Shown here: positions 1-5,204 of the stretch, piece by piece
Numbering within the stretch: position 1 is the first letter of the stretch
Layout of the letters: each line of letters begins with the position of its first letter
NCBI GenBank assembly: GCA_025451135.1
Contig: JANWKW010000002.1
Coordinates: 1 to 5,204, forward strand
Direction of reading: 5' to 3'
DNA from: Vulcanimicrobiia bacterium
GTDB lineage: Bacteria > Vulcanimicrobiota > Vulcanimicrobiia > Vulcanimicrobiales > Vulcanimicrobiaceae
DNA length: 5,204 nucleotides
Position numbers and translations under genes: made by a program
The notes under the pieces: generated by a model
The model's database searches: none
What the model saw: the letters and a program-made list of their open reading frames with translations, nothing else
What the model was told of the DNA's origin: nothing

Positions 1-162
1 CGCGCCGTCGCGCGCGATCGCGACGACCTGCTCGACCGTCAGGGTCTTGCCCGTCAACACGATCGTCTGAGCGGCGCGGGCCGGCACGATCGGAGGGTAC
101 GCGCGCGCCGTCGACGGTGCGGCGGCCAGCGCGAGAACTGCGGCTGCGACAAACACCTTCAT
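1..162 (-). CDS. Secreted aromatic amino acid ammonia-lyase-like protein (HAL/PAL family), N-terminal fragment
   Basis: Only the first 54 codons are in the window; the gene runs off the left edge. It begins with ATG at 162-160, overlapping the trpE stop codon in an ATGA arrangement, with a GGGAG ribosome site seven bases upstream. Residues 1-21 look like a Sec signal peptide: a Lys at position 2, an Ala/Val/Leu-rich core, and an A-R-A cleavage site before Tyr22. The following segment ends in LTGKTLTVEQVVAIARDGA, which resembles the opening strand and helix of the MIO-dependent histidine/phenylalanine/tyrosine ammonia-lyase family (typical pattern L-x-G-x-x-L-T-x-x-x-V-V-x-V-A-R-x-G-A). The catalytic Ala-Ser-Gly triad and the substrate-selecting residues lie outside the window, so substrate and activity are unknown. 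The family call rests on a short N-terminal match; the export signal and the reading frame are more secure. If right, it would be an envelope or extracellular enzyme releasing ammonia from an aromatic amino acid. Confidence 0.6.
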   Translation of the reverse strand, partial: MKVFVAAAVLALAAAPSTARAYPPIVPARAAQTIVLTGKTLTVEQVVAIARDGA

Positions 163-1487
163 AGCGACACTCCCAGCACCTCGCGTACGATCTTCGTCTT
201 ATGCAAGATCTCGTCGTACTCGGACGCAGGGACCGAATCCGCGACGATGCCCGCCGAGGCCTGCCAATAGGCGCGTCCGTCCTTGACGTGCAGGCTGCGC
301 AGGGTGATGCACGAGTCGAAGTCGCCGCCGTAGGACCAACGGCCGATCGAGCCCGCGTAGAACCCGCGCGTGACCGGCTCGTGCTCGTCGATCAACTGCA
401 TCGCGCGGACTTTGGGGGTGCCCGTGACCGTGCCGGCCGGGAACCCGGCGGCGAAGAGATCCAGACCGTCGAGCCCGTCCGCGAGCGTGCCGGTGACGTC
501 CGAGACGATGTGCATCACGTGGCTGTAGCGCTCGATCTGGAGCAGTTCGCCGACCCGCACGCTCCCGTGCTTGCAGACCGTGCCCAGGTCGTTGCGCGCG
601 AGATCGACGAGCATCACGTGCTCGGCGCGCTCCTTCCGGTCGGCCAGCAGTTCGGCCGCGATGCGCGCGTCCTCGCCCTCGTCGGCGCCGCGCGAGCGCG
701 TGCCCGCGAGCGGACGGATGCGCGCTTCGCGCCCTTCCAGCCGGACCAGGAACTCGGGCGACGCGCCGAACACCTGGCCGAACGGCCCGTCGACGTAGAA
801 CATGTAGGGCGACGGATTGCGCGACCGCAAGGCGCGGTAGACCTCGAACGCGCCGCCCGCCAGGTCGACCGCGAAGCGGATGCCGAGCTGGAGCTGGTAG
901 ACGTCGCCCTCATGGATACGCTCCCCGACGCGATCGACCAGGCCCAAGAACGTCTCGCGATCGAGCGAACGCGCCACCGGGCCGCGTCCGCCGACCGGGC
1001 GCGGCAGCATGCCGGCCGTCGAGAGCAGGCGCGCGATGCAGGCATCGATGCGCCGCGCGCACGCCTCGGCGTCGTCCGCGCACGCCCAGATGGTCAGCCG
1101 GTCGGAGTAATGGTCGAAGATCAGCCACGTCCCCGGGATGGCCACGTACGCATCCGGCATCGCCGGCTCGTCCGGCGCGCGCCGCGGCAGACGCGCGAAC
1201 GGCCGCGCGGCGTCGTACGCAAACGCGACCAGCGCGCCGCCCAACGGCGCGGCCTCGCCGTCGGGGCGATGCGGCGCCACGAACGCGCGGATCTCGTCGA
1301 GCATCGCCGGCCCGGCCGCGAACGAGCGCGCGTCGACGTAGTCGAGCCCGAGGAACGAATAGCGCGAGATCCGGCCGCCGTGCTCGACCGATTCGAGCAG
1401 GCACGAGGCGCCCGGCCGCGCCAGGGCCAGGAACGCGCCGATCGGCGTGAGGAGGTCGGATGAGATCGTCCGGGTGGTTGCGTACAT
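159..1487 (-). CDS. trpE: Anthranilate synthase component I (TrpE type, chorismate-binding)
   Basis: This 442-residue protein has the two-part layout of chorismate-utilising enzymes. In the N-terminal Anth_synt_I_N region, CLLESVE at 29-35 and RYSFLG at 42-47 match the TrpE segment that binds feedback tryptophan. The C-terminal chorismate-binding domain (about 175-438) shows NPSPYMFY (224-231), RPLAGTRSRG (258-267), ERAEHVMLVDLARND (286-300), YSHVMH (321-326), AGTVTGTPK (351-359) and AGIVADSVP with EYDEILHK (412-430). The PLAGT motif has Ala where PabB-type aminodeoxychorismate synthases carry the nucleophilic Lys (PIKGT), so anthranilate synthase is favoured. It is shorter than many TrpE proteins (about 490-520), mostly in the N-terminal part, and has TGTPK rather than the common SGAPK. 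No amidotransferase partner (TrpG) is adjacent, so one must be encoded elsewhere or free ammonia used. The ATG at 1487 is preceded by GAGGA at a good distance. An upstream tandem-Trp leader and terminator suggest attenuation control. Confidence 0.86.
   Translation of the reverse strand: MYATTRTISSDLLTPIGAFLALARPGASCLLESVEHGGRISRYSFLGLDYVDARSFAAGPAMLDEIRAFVAPHRPDGEAAPLGGALVAFAYDAARPFARLPRRAPDEPAMPDAYVAIPGTWLIFDHYSDRLTIWACADDAEACARRIDACIARLLSTAGMLPRPVGGRGPVARSLDRETFLGLVDRVGERIHEGDVYQLQLGIRFAVDLAGGAFEVYRALRSRNPSPYMFYVDGPFGQVFGASPEFLVRLEGREARIRPLAGTRSRGADEGEDARIAAELLADRKERAEHVMLVDLARNDLGTVCKHGSVRVGELLQIERYSHVMHIVSDVTGTLADGLDGLDLFAAGFPAGTVTGTPKVRAMQLIDEHEPVTRGFYAGSIGRWSYGGDFDSCITLRSLHVKDGRAYWQASAGIVADSVPASEYDEILHKTKIVREVLGVSL
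170..174 (-). promoter_or_regulatory. Ribosome binding site of the lyase-like gene
   Basis: On the minus strand GGGAG lies inside the 3' end of trpE, seven bases before the ATG at 162-160. It supports this start and independent re-initiation alongside the ATGA stop/start coupling. Confidence 0.65.
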
Positions 1488-1492
1488 GCGGA

Positions 1493-1497
1493 TCCTC
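1493..1497 (-). promoter_or_regulatory. Ribosome binding site of trpE
   Basis: GAGGA on the minus strand, five bases before the ATG at 1487-1485. It fixes the trpE start and lies just beyond the U-tract of the terminator hairpin, so the terminator decides whether this site is transcribed at all. Confidence 0.8.
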
Positions 1498-1510
1498 GTC
1501 GGTGAAAATC

Positions 1511-1540
1511 GAAGAGCCGCCCCGTAAGGGGCGGCTCTTC
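1511..1540 (-). terminator. Intrinsic terminator / attenuator hairpin before trpE
   Basis: The minus strand reads GAAGAGCCGCCCC, loop TTAC, then GGGGCGGCTCTTC: a perfect 13-bp stem with a four-base loop, followed by GATTTTC. A GC-rich stem plus a run of T is the intrinsic-terminator pattern. The opposite strand has AAAA after the stem, so the hairpin is directional for minus-strand transcription. It lies about 100 bases after the ylxF/motE-like gene and only 23 bases before the trpE start codon. There is no room for a promoter between it and trpE. It therefore either ends the flagellar operon with some read-through or, more likely given the leader frame upstream, works as a trpE attenuator. 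Confidence 0.85.
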
Positions 1541-1567
1541 AAAACGTCGTGCGTTCTGCGGGCGTGC

Positions 1568-1606
1568 GCGGCCTATCGGGAATCGTCGCGATCTCCGACC
1601 GGCCAC
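1568..1606 (-). promoter_or_regulatory. Leader RNA hairpin starting in the tandem Trp codons
   Basis: On the minus-strand RNA, bases 1606-1589 pair in one continuous register with 1585-1568 around a three-base loop (1588-1586). Counting by eye gives 13 Watson-Crick pairs, 3 G-U pairs and 2 mismatches over 18 positions. The 5' arm begins within the two TGG codons of the leader frame, and the 3' arm covers its TAG stop and the bases just after. This is where the 1:2 hairpin of a Trp attenuator would be expected, opened or closed by ribosome position. I could not identify a convincing antiterminator pairing with the 5' arm of the downstream terminator, so the switching mechanism is unproven. Confidence 0.55.
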
Positions 1607-1632
1607 CAATCACGCGCTTGACGTGCGTCCAC
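1573..1632 (-). CDS. trpL: Putative Trp leader peptide with tandem tryptophan codons
   Basis: A 19-codon frame starts with GTG at 1632-1630 and ends with TAG at 1575-1573. It translates as MDARQARDWWPVGDRDDSR, with two consecutive TGG codons at positions 9-10. The frame is bounded upstream by the TAA stop of the ylxF/motE-like gene (same frame), leaving GTG as the only usual start codon before the Trp pair. No strong Shine-Dalgarno sequence precedes it. The start lies nine bases after that TAA, so re-initiation by ribosomes finishing the upstream gene is possible. Its position before a strong terminator and trpE matches the classical role: ribosomes stall at the TGG codons when charged tRNA-Trp is scarce. 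A peptide this short could be chance, but paired Trp codons at exactly this place make that less likely. Confidence 0.55.
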   Translation of the reverse strand: MDARQARDWWPVGDRDDSR

Positions 1633-1641
1633 GCGCGTTGG

Positions 1642-2295
1642 TTATCGCCGCAGCTCGGGATGTTCCTGCGTGAGCGCGGCCGCGTACGACGCCGGCAGGG
1701 CGTCCATGATCGGACCGGCCGCATCCGGCGACATCAGCGCGAGGATGTGGGCGACGTACGGGACGGGCAGCTTCTGCACGACTTTGGCGGCGTTCTCCGG
1801 TTCCATCGCCGCCCAGACGGCCGCCGTCCGGCGGGCGTCGGCGGTCGCTCCGACCGCGAGATCGCCGGCCGCGAAGGCCGGTGCGCCGGTGGCCGCCGCA
1901 CCGGGCGCCGCGACGTCGACGACCGACGACTTCGCGACGGGCGAACGCGCGGCCGCGTTCTGCGCGTTGACCGCATCCAGCGACGACTGCAGCTGCGCGA
2001 TCTGCTTGTCCTTGGCCGCGCCCTGGGTCTGCAGGTCGGTCACCTGAGCCTGCAGCTTGGCGATGGTCGCGTTCTTGTCGGAGATGACCTGGTTCTGCGC
2101 GGCGAAGTGGAACGGCGCCGCGATCCGGTCTGCGGTCGAGGCCCCGGCGTTCCAGACGGGCGCGAGCGGCCCGGTCGCGATCGCGTCGCGCGACGGCGTC
2201 CACGCGAACGCGGCCACGATCAGTGCGATCGCGATCGCCGGCAGCAGCAGCTTGCGGAACGGGAAGGCCCGGCGGCGTTGGCGCGTGACGATCAC
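1642..2295 (-). CDS. YlxF/MotE/FlbB-like flagellar protein (TM, coiled coil, MgtE-N-like domain)
   Basis: A 217-residue protein starting with GTG at 2295, overlapping the fliJ stop as GTGA. A basic N-terminus (RQRRRAFPFRK) precedes one membrane segment at about 14-32, so the rest is probably outside the cytoplasm. Residues about 68-112 form a likely coiled coil (ISDKNATIAKLQAQVTDL and onward), then an Ala/Pro/Gly/Val-rich linker (113-150). A C-terminal helical repeat (about 155-212) contains AAVWAAMEPENAAKVVQKL and HILALMSPDAAGPIMDAL, the repeated 'M-x-P-x-x-A' pattern of the MgtE N-terminal superfamily found in MotE, FlbB and YlxF. In Bacillus the equivalent ylxF follows fliJ and precedes fliK, supporting a flagellar role; MotE homologues act with stator/motor proteins. 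The exact role here (stator scaffold or chaperone) is inferred. fliK does not follow; a Trp leader and trpE do. Confidence 0.8.
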   Translation of the reverse strand: MIVTRQRRRAFPFRKLLLPAIAIALIVAAFAWTPSRDAIATGPLAPVWNAGASTADRIAAPFHFAAQNQVISDKNATIAKLQAQVTDLQTQGAAKDKQIAQLQSSLDAVNAQNAAARSPVAKSSVVDVAAPGAAATGAPAFAAGDLAVGATADARRTAAVWAAMEPENAAKVVQKLPVPYVAHILALMSPDAAGPIMDALPASYAAALTQEHPELRR

Positions 2296-2744
2296 GGGGT
2301 GGTCCTCTCGGTGAGCGAATGGCGGCGCGCGTTGGCGTCGTCCAGATCGTTCTGTTCGACGCGTCGCTCTTCTTCTGCGTGCGCGTCCCGACGGCGCTCC
2401 TTCAACTTCTCGACCGCCTTGCGCTCCTTGCTCGCCTCGAGCACGGCCGCCCGCGCCCGCTCCACCTCGGACCGGCGCGCCGCTACCACGCCCAGCTGCG
2501 CGTCGATCGCGCGGTCGAGAAAGGCGACGTGCGCGTACTGCAGCCGGAGGTCCTCGGCGGTGAGCGTGCGATGCTCGCCGCGCAGCAACTCGCTGTGCGT
2601 GCGAAAGCGGGCGTTGAACCCGTCCAGCTCGGCCTGGGCCGCGTCCAGATCGCGCTGGCGCGCCGCGAGCGCGGCCTTGAGGTCGTTCTCGGCGCGTTCG
2701 CGCTGCTCGAGCACCGGCTGCAGCGCGAACCGGAACTTCTTCAC
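2292..2744 (-). CDS. fliJ: Flagellar export protein FliJ
   Basis: A 150-residue, almost wholly helical protein, close to the usual FliJ length of about 145-150. The start MKKFRFALQPVLEQRERAEN matches the family opening (K-F-x-F-x-L-Q-x-V-L-x-x-R). Most of the rest is charged heptad-like sequence (about 12-48 and 78-138), with a typical C-terminal E-E-R-R-x-E-Q-N-D-L-D-D motif near 125-136. FliJ forms the two-stranded coiled coil that inserts into the FliI hexamer, like the gamma subunit of F1, and contacts the FlhA export gate in the cytoplasm. Its GTG start shares the GTGA overlap with the fliI stop, and its own TGA overlaps the next GTG, so translation of the three genes is probably coupled. 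Sequence identity in this family is weak; the call rests on N-terminal motif, length, helix content and position after fliI. Confidence 0.92.
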   Translation of the reverse strand: MKKFRFALQPVLEQRERAENDLKAALAARQRDLDAAQAELDGFNARFRTHSELLRGEHRTLTAEDLRLQYAHVAFLDRAIDAQLGVVAARRSEVERARAAVLEASKERKAVEKLKERRRDAHAEEERRVEQNDLDDANARRHSLTERTTP

Positions 2745-4054
2745 GAGACCACGCTCGCGAGGGCGGCGACGCTCTCGTCGTAGCCGGCCGTCTCGTAGAC
2801 GCCCTGCGTGAGGAAGGCGCGCGCCCGGTCGATCTTCGCGAGGGCGACGTCGACGCGCGGATTGCTGCCGGGGACGTAGGCGCCGATGTTGACGAGGTCT
2901 TCGGCCTCGCGGTAGGTCGCCAGCACGTCGCGCAGCGCCGAGGCGCTCGCGTAGTGCTCTTTGGTCACCACGTCGGGCATGACGCGGCTGACGCTCTGCA
3001 GGACGTCGATGGCCGGATAGTGATTGGCCGAGGCCAACTGGCGCGAGAGCACGATGTGTCCGTCGAGGATCGAGCGGACGGCGTCGGCGACCGGTTCGTT
3101 CATGTCGTCGCCGTCGACCAGGACCGTGAATAGGCCGGTGATGGTGCCGCGTTCGGACGTTCCGGCGCGCTCGAGCAGGCGCGGCAGCAGCGCGAAGACC
3201 GACGGCGTGTAGCCGCGCGTCGTGGTCGGTTCGCCGATCGCCAGGCCGACCTCGCGTTGGGCCATCGCGAAGCGCGTCACGGAGTCCATCATGAACGTCA
3301 CGTCGAGACCCTGATCGCGGAAGTATTCGGCCACGGTCATCGCGACGAACGCGGCCTTGATGCGGACCAGCGCGGGCTGGTCGCTGGTCGAGACGATCAC
3401 GACGCTGCGGCGCAGCCCCTCGGGGCCGAGATCGCGTTCGATGAAGTCGAGGACTTCTTTGCCGCGCTCGCCGACCAGCGCGATCACGTTGACGTCGGCG
3501 GCGGTGTTGCGGGCGATCATGCCGAGCACCGTCGACTTGCCGACGCCGCTGCCGGCGAAGATGCCGACGCGCTGGCCCTTGCCGCAGGTGAGCGGTCCGT
3601 CGATCGCGCGCACCCCGAGCGAGAGCGGCTCGACGATGCGTTTGCGCGAGAGCGGCGGGGGCGGCGCGGCGGTGACCTCGAGGCGGCGTTCGCAGAAGAT
3701 CGGCCCCTTGCCGTCCATCGGCTGGCCGAGCCCGTCGAGCACGCGCCCGAGCAGCTGATCGCCGACGCCGATCTCGAGCGGCTTCCCGAGCGCCACCACG
3801 TCGCTGCCGGCGCCGATGCCCATCATCTCGCCGAGCGGCATGATCAGCACCTTGTTATCGCGGAAGCCGACGACTTCGGCCAGGACCGGCGCGGCCGTGC
3901 GCTTGTACGCGATGCGGCAGGTCTCGCCGACCGCCATGTTCGGGCCGAGGCTCTCGATCACGACGCCGATGACCTGGCGGACCTTGCCGTTCTGACGGAC
4001 CAGGTCGGCCGAGCGCAGGGCGGCCAGATATTTGTCGGCCGAGAACGTCTTCAC
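2741..4054 (-). CDS. fliI: Flagellum-specific export ATPase FliI
   Basis: From GTG at 4054 the protein has 437 residues, the normal FliI length. The N-terminal beta-barrel region (about 20-95) precedes the ATPase core. Walker A is AGSGVGKST at 167-175. The GERGKE segment at 195-200 carries the likely catalytic Glu, and Walker B is VTFMMDSVTR (252-261) with Asp257. The alpha/beta ATPase signature PAIDVLQSVS is at 347-356. GEPTTTRGYTPSVFALLPRLLERAG (274-298) is diagnostic of flagellar/type III secretion ATPases. FliI hydrolyses ATP as a ring on the cytoplasmic face of the export gate, delivering rod, hook and filament subunits with FliH and FliJ. I prefer GTG 4054, seven bases after the fliH stop, over an in-frame TTG at 4084. 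The TTG would add an Arg-rich ten-residue extension, overlap fliH, and have its GAGGAG only one base away. No defect is visible. Confidence 0.97.
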   Translation of the reverse strand: MKTFSADKYLAALRSADLVRQNGKVRQVIGVVIESLGPNMAVGETCRIAYKRTAAPVLAEVVGFRDNKVLIMPLGEMMGIGAGSDVVALGKPLEIGVGDQLLGRVLDGLGQPMDGKGPIFCERRLEVTAAPPPPLSRKRIVEPLSLGVRAIDGPLTCGKGQRVGIFAGSGVGKSTVLGMIARNTAADVNVIALVGERGKEVLDFIERDLGPEGLRRSVVIVSTSDQPALVRIKAAFVAMTVAEYFRDQGLDVTFMMDSVTRFAMAQREVGLAIGEPTTTRGYTPSVFALLPRLLERAGTSERGTITGLFTVLVDGDDMNEPVADAVRSILDGHIVLSRQLASANHYPAIDVLQSVSRVMPDVVTKEHYASASALRDVLATYREAEDLVNIGAYVPGSNPRVDVALAKIDRARAFLTQGVYETAGYDESVAALASVVS

Positions 4055-4061
4055 GGCCCGT

Positions 4062-4502
4062 TCAGCTCGCCTGCGTCGCCGCAAGCTCCTCGACGCGGAG
4101 CACGCGACGCGCCTCGCGCAGCTGCGAGGAGACCTTCGCGTCGATCGTCCCGGACTCGGTCTCGATCAGGACGCCGCCCCGATCGACGCGCTGGTCCTCG
4201 ACCACGCGCACGCTCTCGACGTCGTGGCTGTTGAGCAGCGCCTCGCGATGGTTCCGCAGCGTCTCGACGTCGGCCGGATTCACCCGGACGGTCACCTTCT
4301 CGCGGGCGATCAGACGCTGCAGCGCCTGACGCGTCATGGTGACGACCGACTCGGGCTCGACCGAGACGTGCTGGTGGACGACGCGTTCGGCGATCTCGGT
4401 GGCCAGGCGGACGAGTTCTGGTTCGGCGTTCTCGAGCAGCTTGACGCGCTCGGTGCGCGCGACGTCGATCAGACCGCGCATCGTCTCGAGCATATCTTCC
4501 AT
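4062..4502 (-). CDS. fliH: Flagellar assembly protein FliH, N-terminus missing
   Basis: The first ATG in frame (4502) gives 146 residues, against about 210-235 for intact FliH. The C-terminal FliH/V-ATPase E-subunit-like domain is clear: NAEPELVRLATEIAERVVHQ (25-44), VTVRVNPADVETLR (70-83) and RGGVLIETESGTIDAKVSSQL (108-128). FliH binds the FliI N-terminus, restrains its ATPase activity and helps tether it to the C-ring. FliH-like sequence continues upstream of the ATG in the same frame: codons 4550 to 4503 read GFESGEKAGRAAADAE, which has the GxxxGxxxG repeat typical of the FliH helix. Beyond about 4550 the frame runs into sequence that codes for FliG in another frame, and no ATG, GTG or TTG is present. 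The 4502 ATG lacks a ribosome site. The gene therefore seems to have lost its true start through the fliG-fliH junction defect. Confidence 0.85.
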   Translation of the reverse strand: MEDMLETMRGLIDVARTERVKLLENAEPELVRLATEIAERVVHQHVSVEPESVVTMTRQALQRLIAREKVTVRVNPADVETLRNHREALLNSHDVESVRVVEDQRVDRGGVLIETESGTIDAKVSSQLREARRVLRVEELAATQAS

Positions 4503-5204
4503 CTCGGCGTCCGCAGCGGCGCGGCCGGCCTTCTCGCCGCTCTCGAAGCCGCGCGCGTCGACATGTTCTTGTAGACGCGGTTCATCAGCTCGTCGCCGGC
4601 GACCTTGAGCGCGAGCGCCAGGTCCTTGCCGTCGACCTCCTTGAGGATGCGCTGGATCGAGCGGTCGTCGAGATTGACGATGTCCTCGAAGACGAACAAC
4701 AGGTTCTTGACGTCCTGCGCCAGCTCCGGATCGCGCTTGCTGAGGCCGTCGAGGATGTTCTTCTCGGTCTCGCGGTCGACGAAGTTCATCACGTTGGCGA
4801 GCGACTGCACGCCGCCGGCCTTCGAGAAGTCGGCGCCGCTGACGAGCAGGCGACGTCCGAGCAGTTCGTCGAGCTGTTCGAGCACCTCGGGAGCGGTATT
4901 CTGGAGGATCGCGATCCGCATCGCGACCTCGGCCTGGAGCTCGGGCGCGAGCGCCGAGAGCACCGCGCCGGCCTGTTCGGGCGCCATGTAGACCAGGATC
5001 AGGGCGATCGTCTGCGGGTGCTCGTCCTGGATGAACTGCAGCAGCTGCGCCGGCTCGGTCTTCTTGATCAGCTCGAGCGGGTTGCCGTGCTTGAGCGCGG
5101 CGAACAGCCGGCTCGTAATATCGTCGGCCTGGCCCGCGCCGAACGAACGCTCGAGGATCTCCTTGGCGTACTCGATGCCGCCTTCGTTGATGTACTTGCG
5201 CGCG
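4469..5204 (-). CDS. fliG: Flagellar motor switch protein FliG, 5' outside window and C-terminus altered
   Basis: About 244 codons are visible, entering from the right edge. The middle domain contains EHPQTIALIL (visible residues 61-70), the EHPQ motif that binds FliM. The C-terminal torque domain has NLLFVFEDIVNLDDRSIQRI and ALALKVAGDELMNRVYKNMSTRAA. FliG forms the upper C-ring at the inner membrane face and transmits stator force. Aligned by eye to E. coli FliG, the torque residues Lys264 and Arg281 are present (ALK, and NMSTR). The residues matching Asp288, Asp289 and Arg297 are absent. After Ala-Ala (codon 4549-4547) the frame continues as an Arg/Pro-rich tail unrelated to FliG, ending at TGA 4471-4469 inside fliH. 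About 48 family residues (normally an ED/DD-L...GPVRL...EGEIVI-type end) are missing. The frame is thus a truncated or misassembled fliG. Confidence 0.95.
   Translation of the reverse strand, partial: ARKYINEGGIEYAKEILERSFGAGQADDITSRLFAALKHGNPLELIKKTEPAQLLQFIQDEHPQTIALILVYMAPEQAGAVLSALAPELQAEVAMRIAILQNTAPEVLEQLDELLGRRLLVSGADFSKAGGVQSLANVMNFVDRETEKNILDGLSKRDPELAQDVKNLLFVFEDIVNLDDRSIQRILKEVDGKDLALALKVAGDELMNRVYKNMSTRAASRAARRPAAPLRTPRWKICSRRCAV
4472..4549 (-). other. Abnormal fliG-fliH junction with a frame change
   Basis: In this stretch the FliG frame carries non-homologous Arg-rich sequence while the -1 frame already encodes FliH (GFESGEKAGR onward). FliG similarity ends at about 4547 and FliH similarity begins at about 4550, so the two genes meet with no gap, no fliG stop in its proper place and no fliH start. 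The offset is -1, as a net loss of 3n+1 bases would give. I see no classic slippery heptamer, so programmed frameshifting is not supported. A deletion or assembly collapse removing the fliG end and fliH start explains the pattern best. Confidence 0.75.

Noticed and set aside
159..1487. PabB (aminodeoxychorismate synthase) or salicylate/isochorismate synthase
   Set aside because: The Lys of the PIKGT motif is replaced by Ala, the LLES tryptophan-binding motif is present, and a Trp-codon leader lies upstream. All three favour TrpE, although the family boundary is not absolute.
1511..1540. Hairpin as a terminator for plus-strand transcription
   Set aside because: On the plus strand the stem is followed by AAAACG rather than a T-run, and there is no convincing plus-strand gene to terminate.
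1541..1602. Classical 2:3 antiterminator pairing with the terminator 5' arm
   Set aside because: By eye only short matches occur. The best is GGTGGC at 1607-1602 with GCCGCC in the 5' arm; it uses the Trp codons themselves and would be blocked by a stalled ribosome, the opposite of the classical logic. It is not reported as a feature.
1616..1624. TTGACG on the plus strand as a promoter -35 element
   Set aside because: No matching -10 element at the right spacing and no plus-strand gene downstream. It is most likely chance.
4055..4084. TTG at 4084 as the fliI start
   Set aside because: It adds ten residues rich in Arg, overlaps the end of fliH by 23 bases, and its GAGGAG is only one base from the TTG. 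The GTG at 4054 gives the normal FliI N-terminus and length.
4503..4562. Programmed -1 frameshift creating a FliG-FliH fusion
   Set aside because: No X-XXY-YYZ slippery heptamer or clear stimulatory hairpin was seen, and the fusion would still lack about 48 conserved FliG residues. A deletion or assembly error is simpler.
201..4574. Several long open frames on the plus strand (about 201-1463, 1549-2811, 3257-4234)
   Set aside because: They lie opposite confidently identified minus-strand genes. They encode Arg/Ala/Asp-rich sequence with no recognisable domain and are expected from the codon bias of GC-rich genes.

Overview
This is a GC-rich bacterial window whose recognisable genes all lie on the minus strand, so transcription runs from position 5204 towards 1. 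The dense packing, frequent GTG starts and four-base stop/start overlaps fit a free-living, motile, high-GC bacterium. The gene order fliG-fliH-fliI-fliJ-(ylxF/motE-like) is the classical flagellar order seen, for example, in the Bacillus fla/che operon. No taxon is proven by the sequence; a deep-branching high-GC phylum such as Eremiobacterota is only a guess.

Region 1642-5204 is the flagellar block. It holds the 3' part of fliG (C-ring torque protein), fliH (ATPase regulator), fliI (export ATPase), fliJ (export chaperone/ATPase stalk), and a one-TM, coiled-coil protein with an MgtE-N-like C-terminus (YlxF/MotE/FlbB type). The fliI/fliJ and fliJ/ylxF-like junctions are GTGA overlaps. The fliG/fliH junction is abnormal: the last ~48 residues expected for FliG and the N-terminus of FliH are both missing, and the two reading frames are joined out of phase near 4549.

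Region 1488-1641 is a short intergenic stretch that looks like a tryptophan attenuator. A GTG-initiated 19-codon leader frame carries tandem Trp codons. These codons begin a long imperfect hairpin (1568-1606), which is followed by a perfect 13-bp terminator hairpin with a U-tract (1511-1540). Only 23 bases separate the terminator stem from the trpE start codon, so the trpE transcript must cross it.

Region 1-1487 holds trpE (anthranilate synthase component I type) and, overlapping it by ATGA, the start of a protein with a signal peptide. That N-terminus resembles the histidine/phenylalanine ammonia-lyase family. The window therefore joins a flagellar export operon to an apparently tryptophan-responsive chorismate/aromatic unit, at the place where fliK would be expected.
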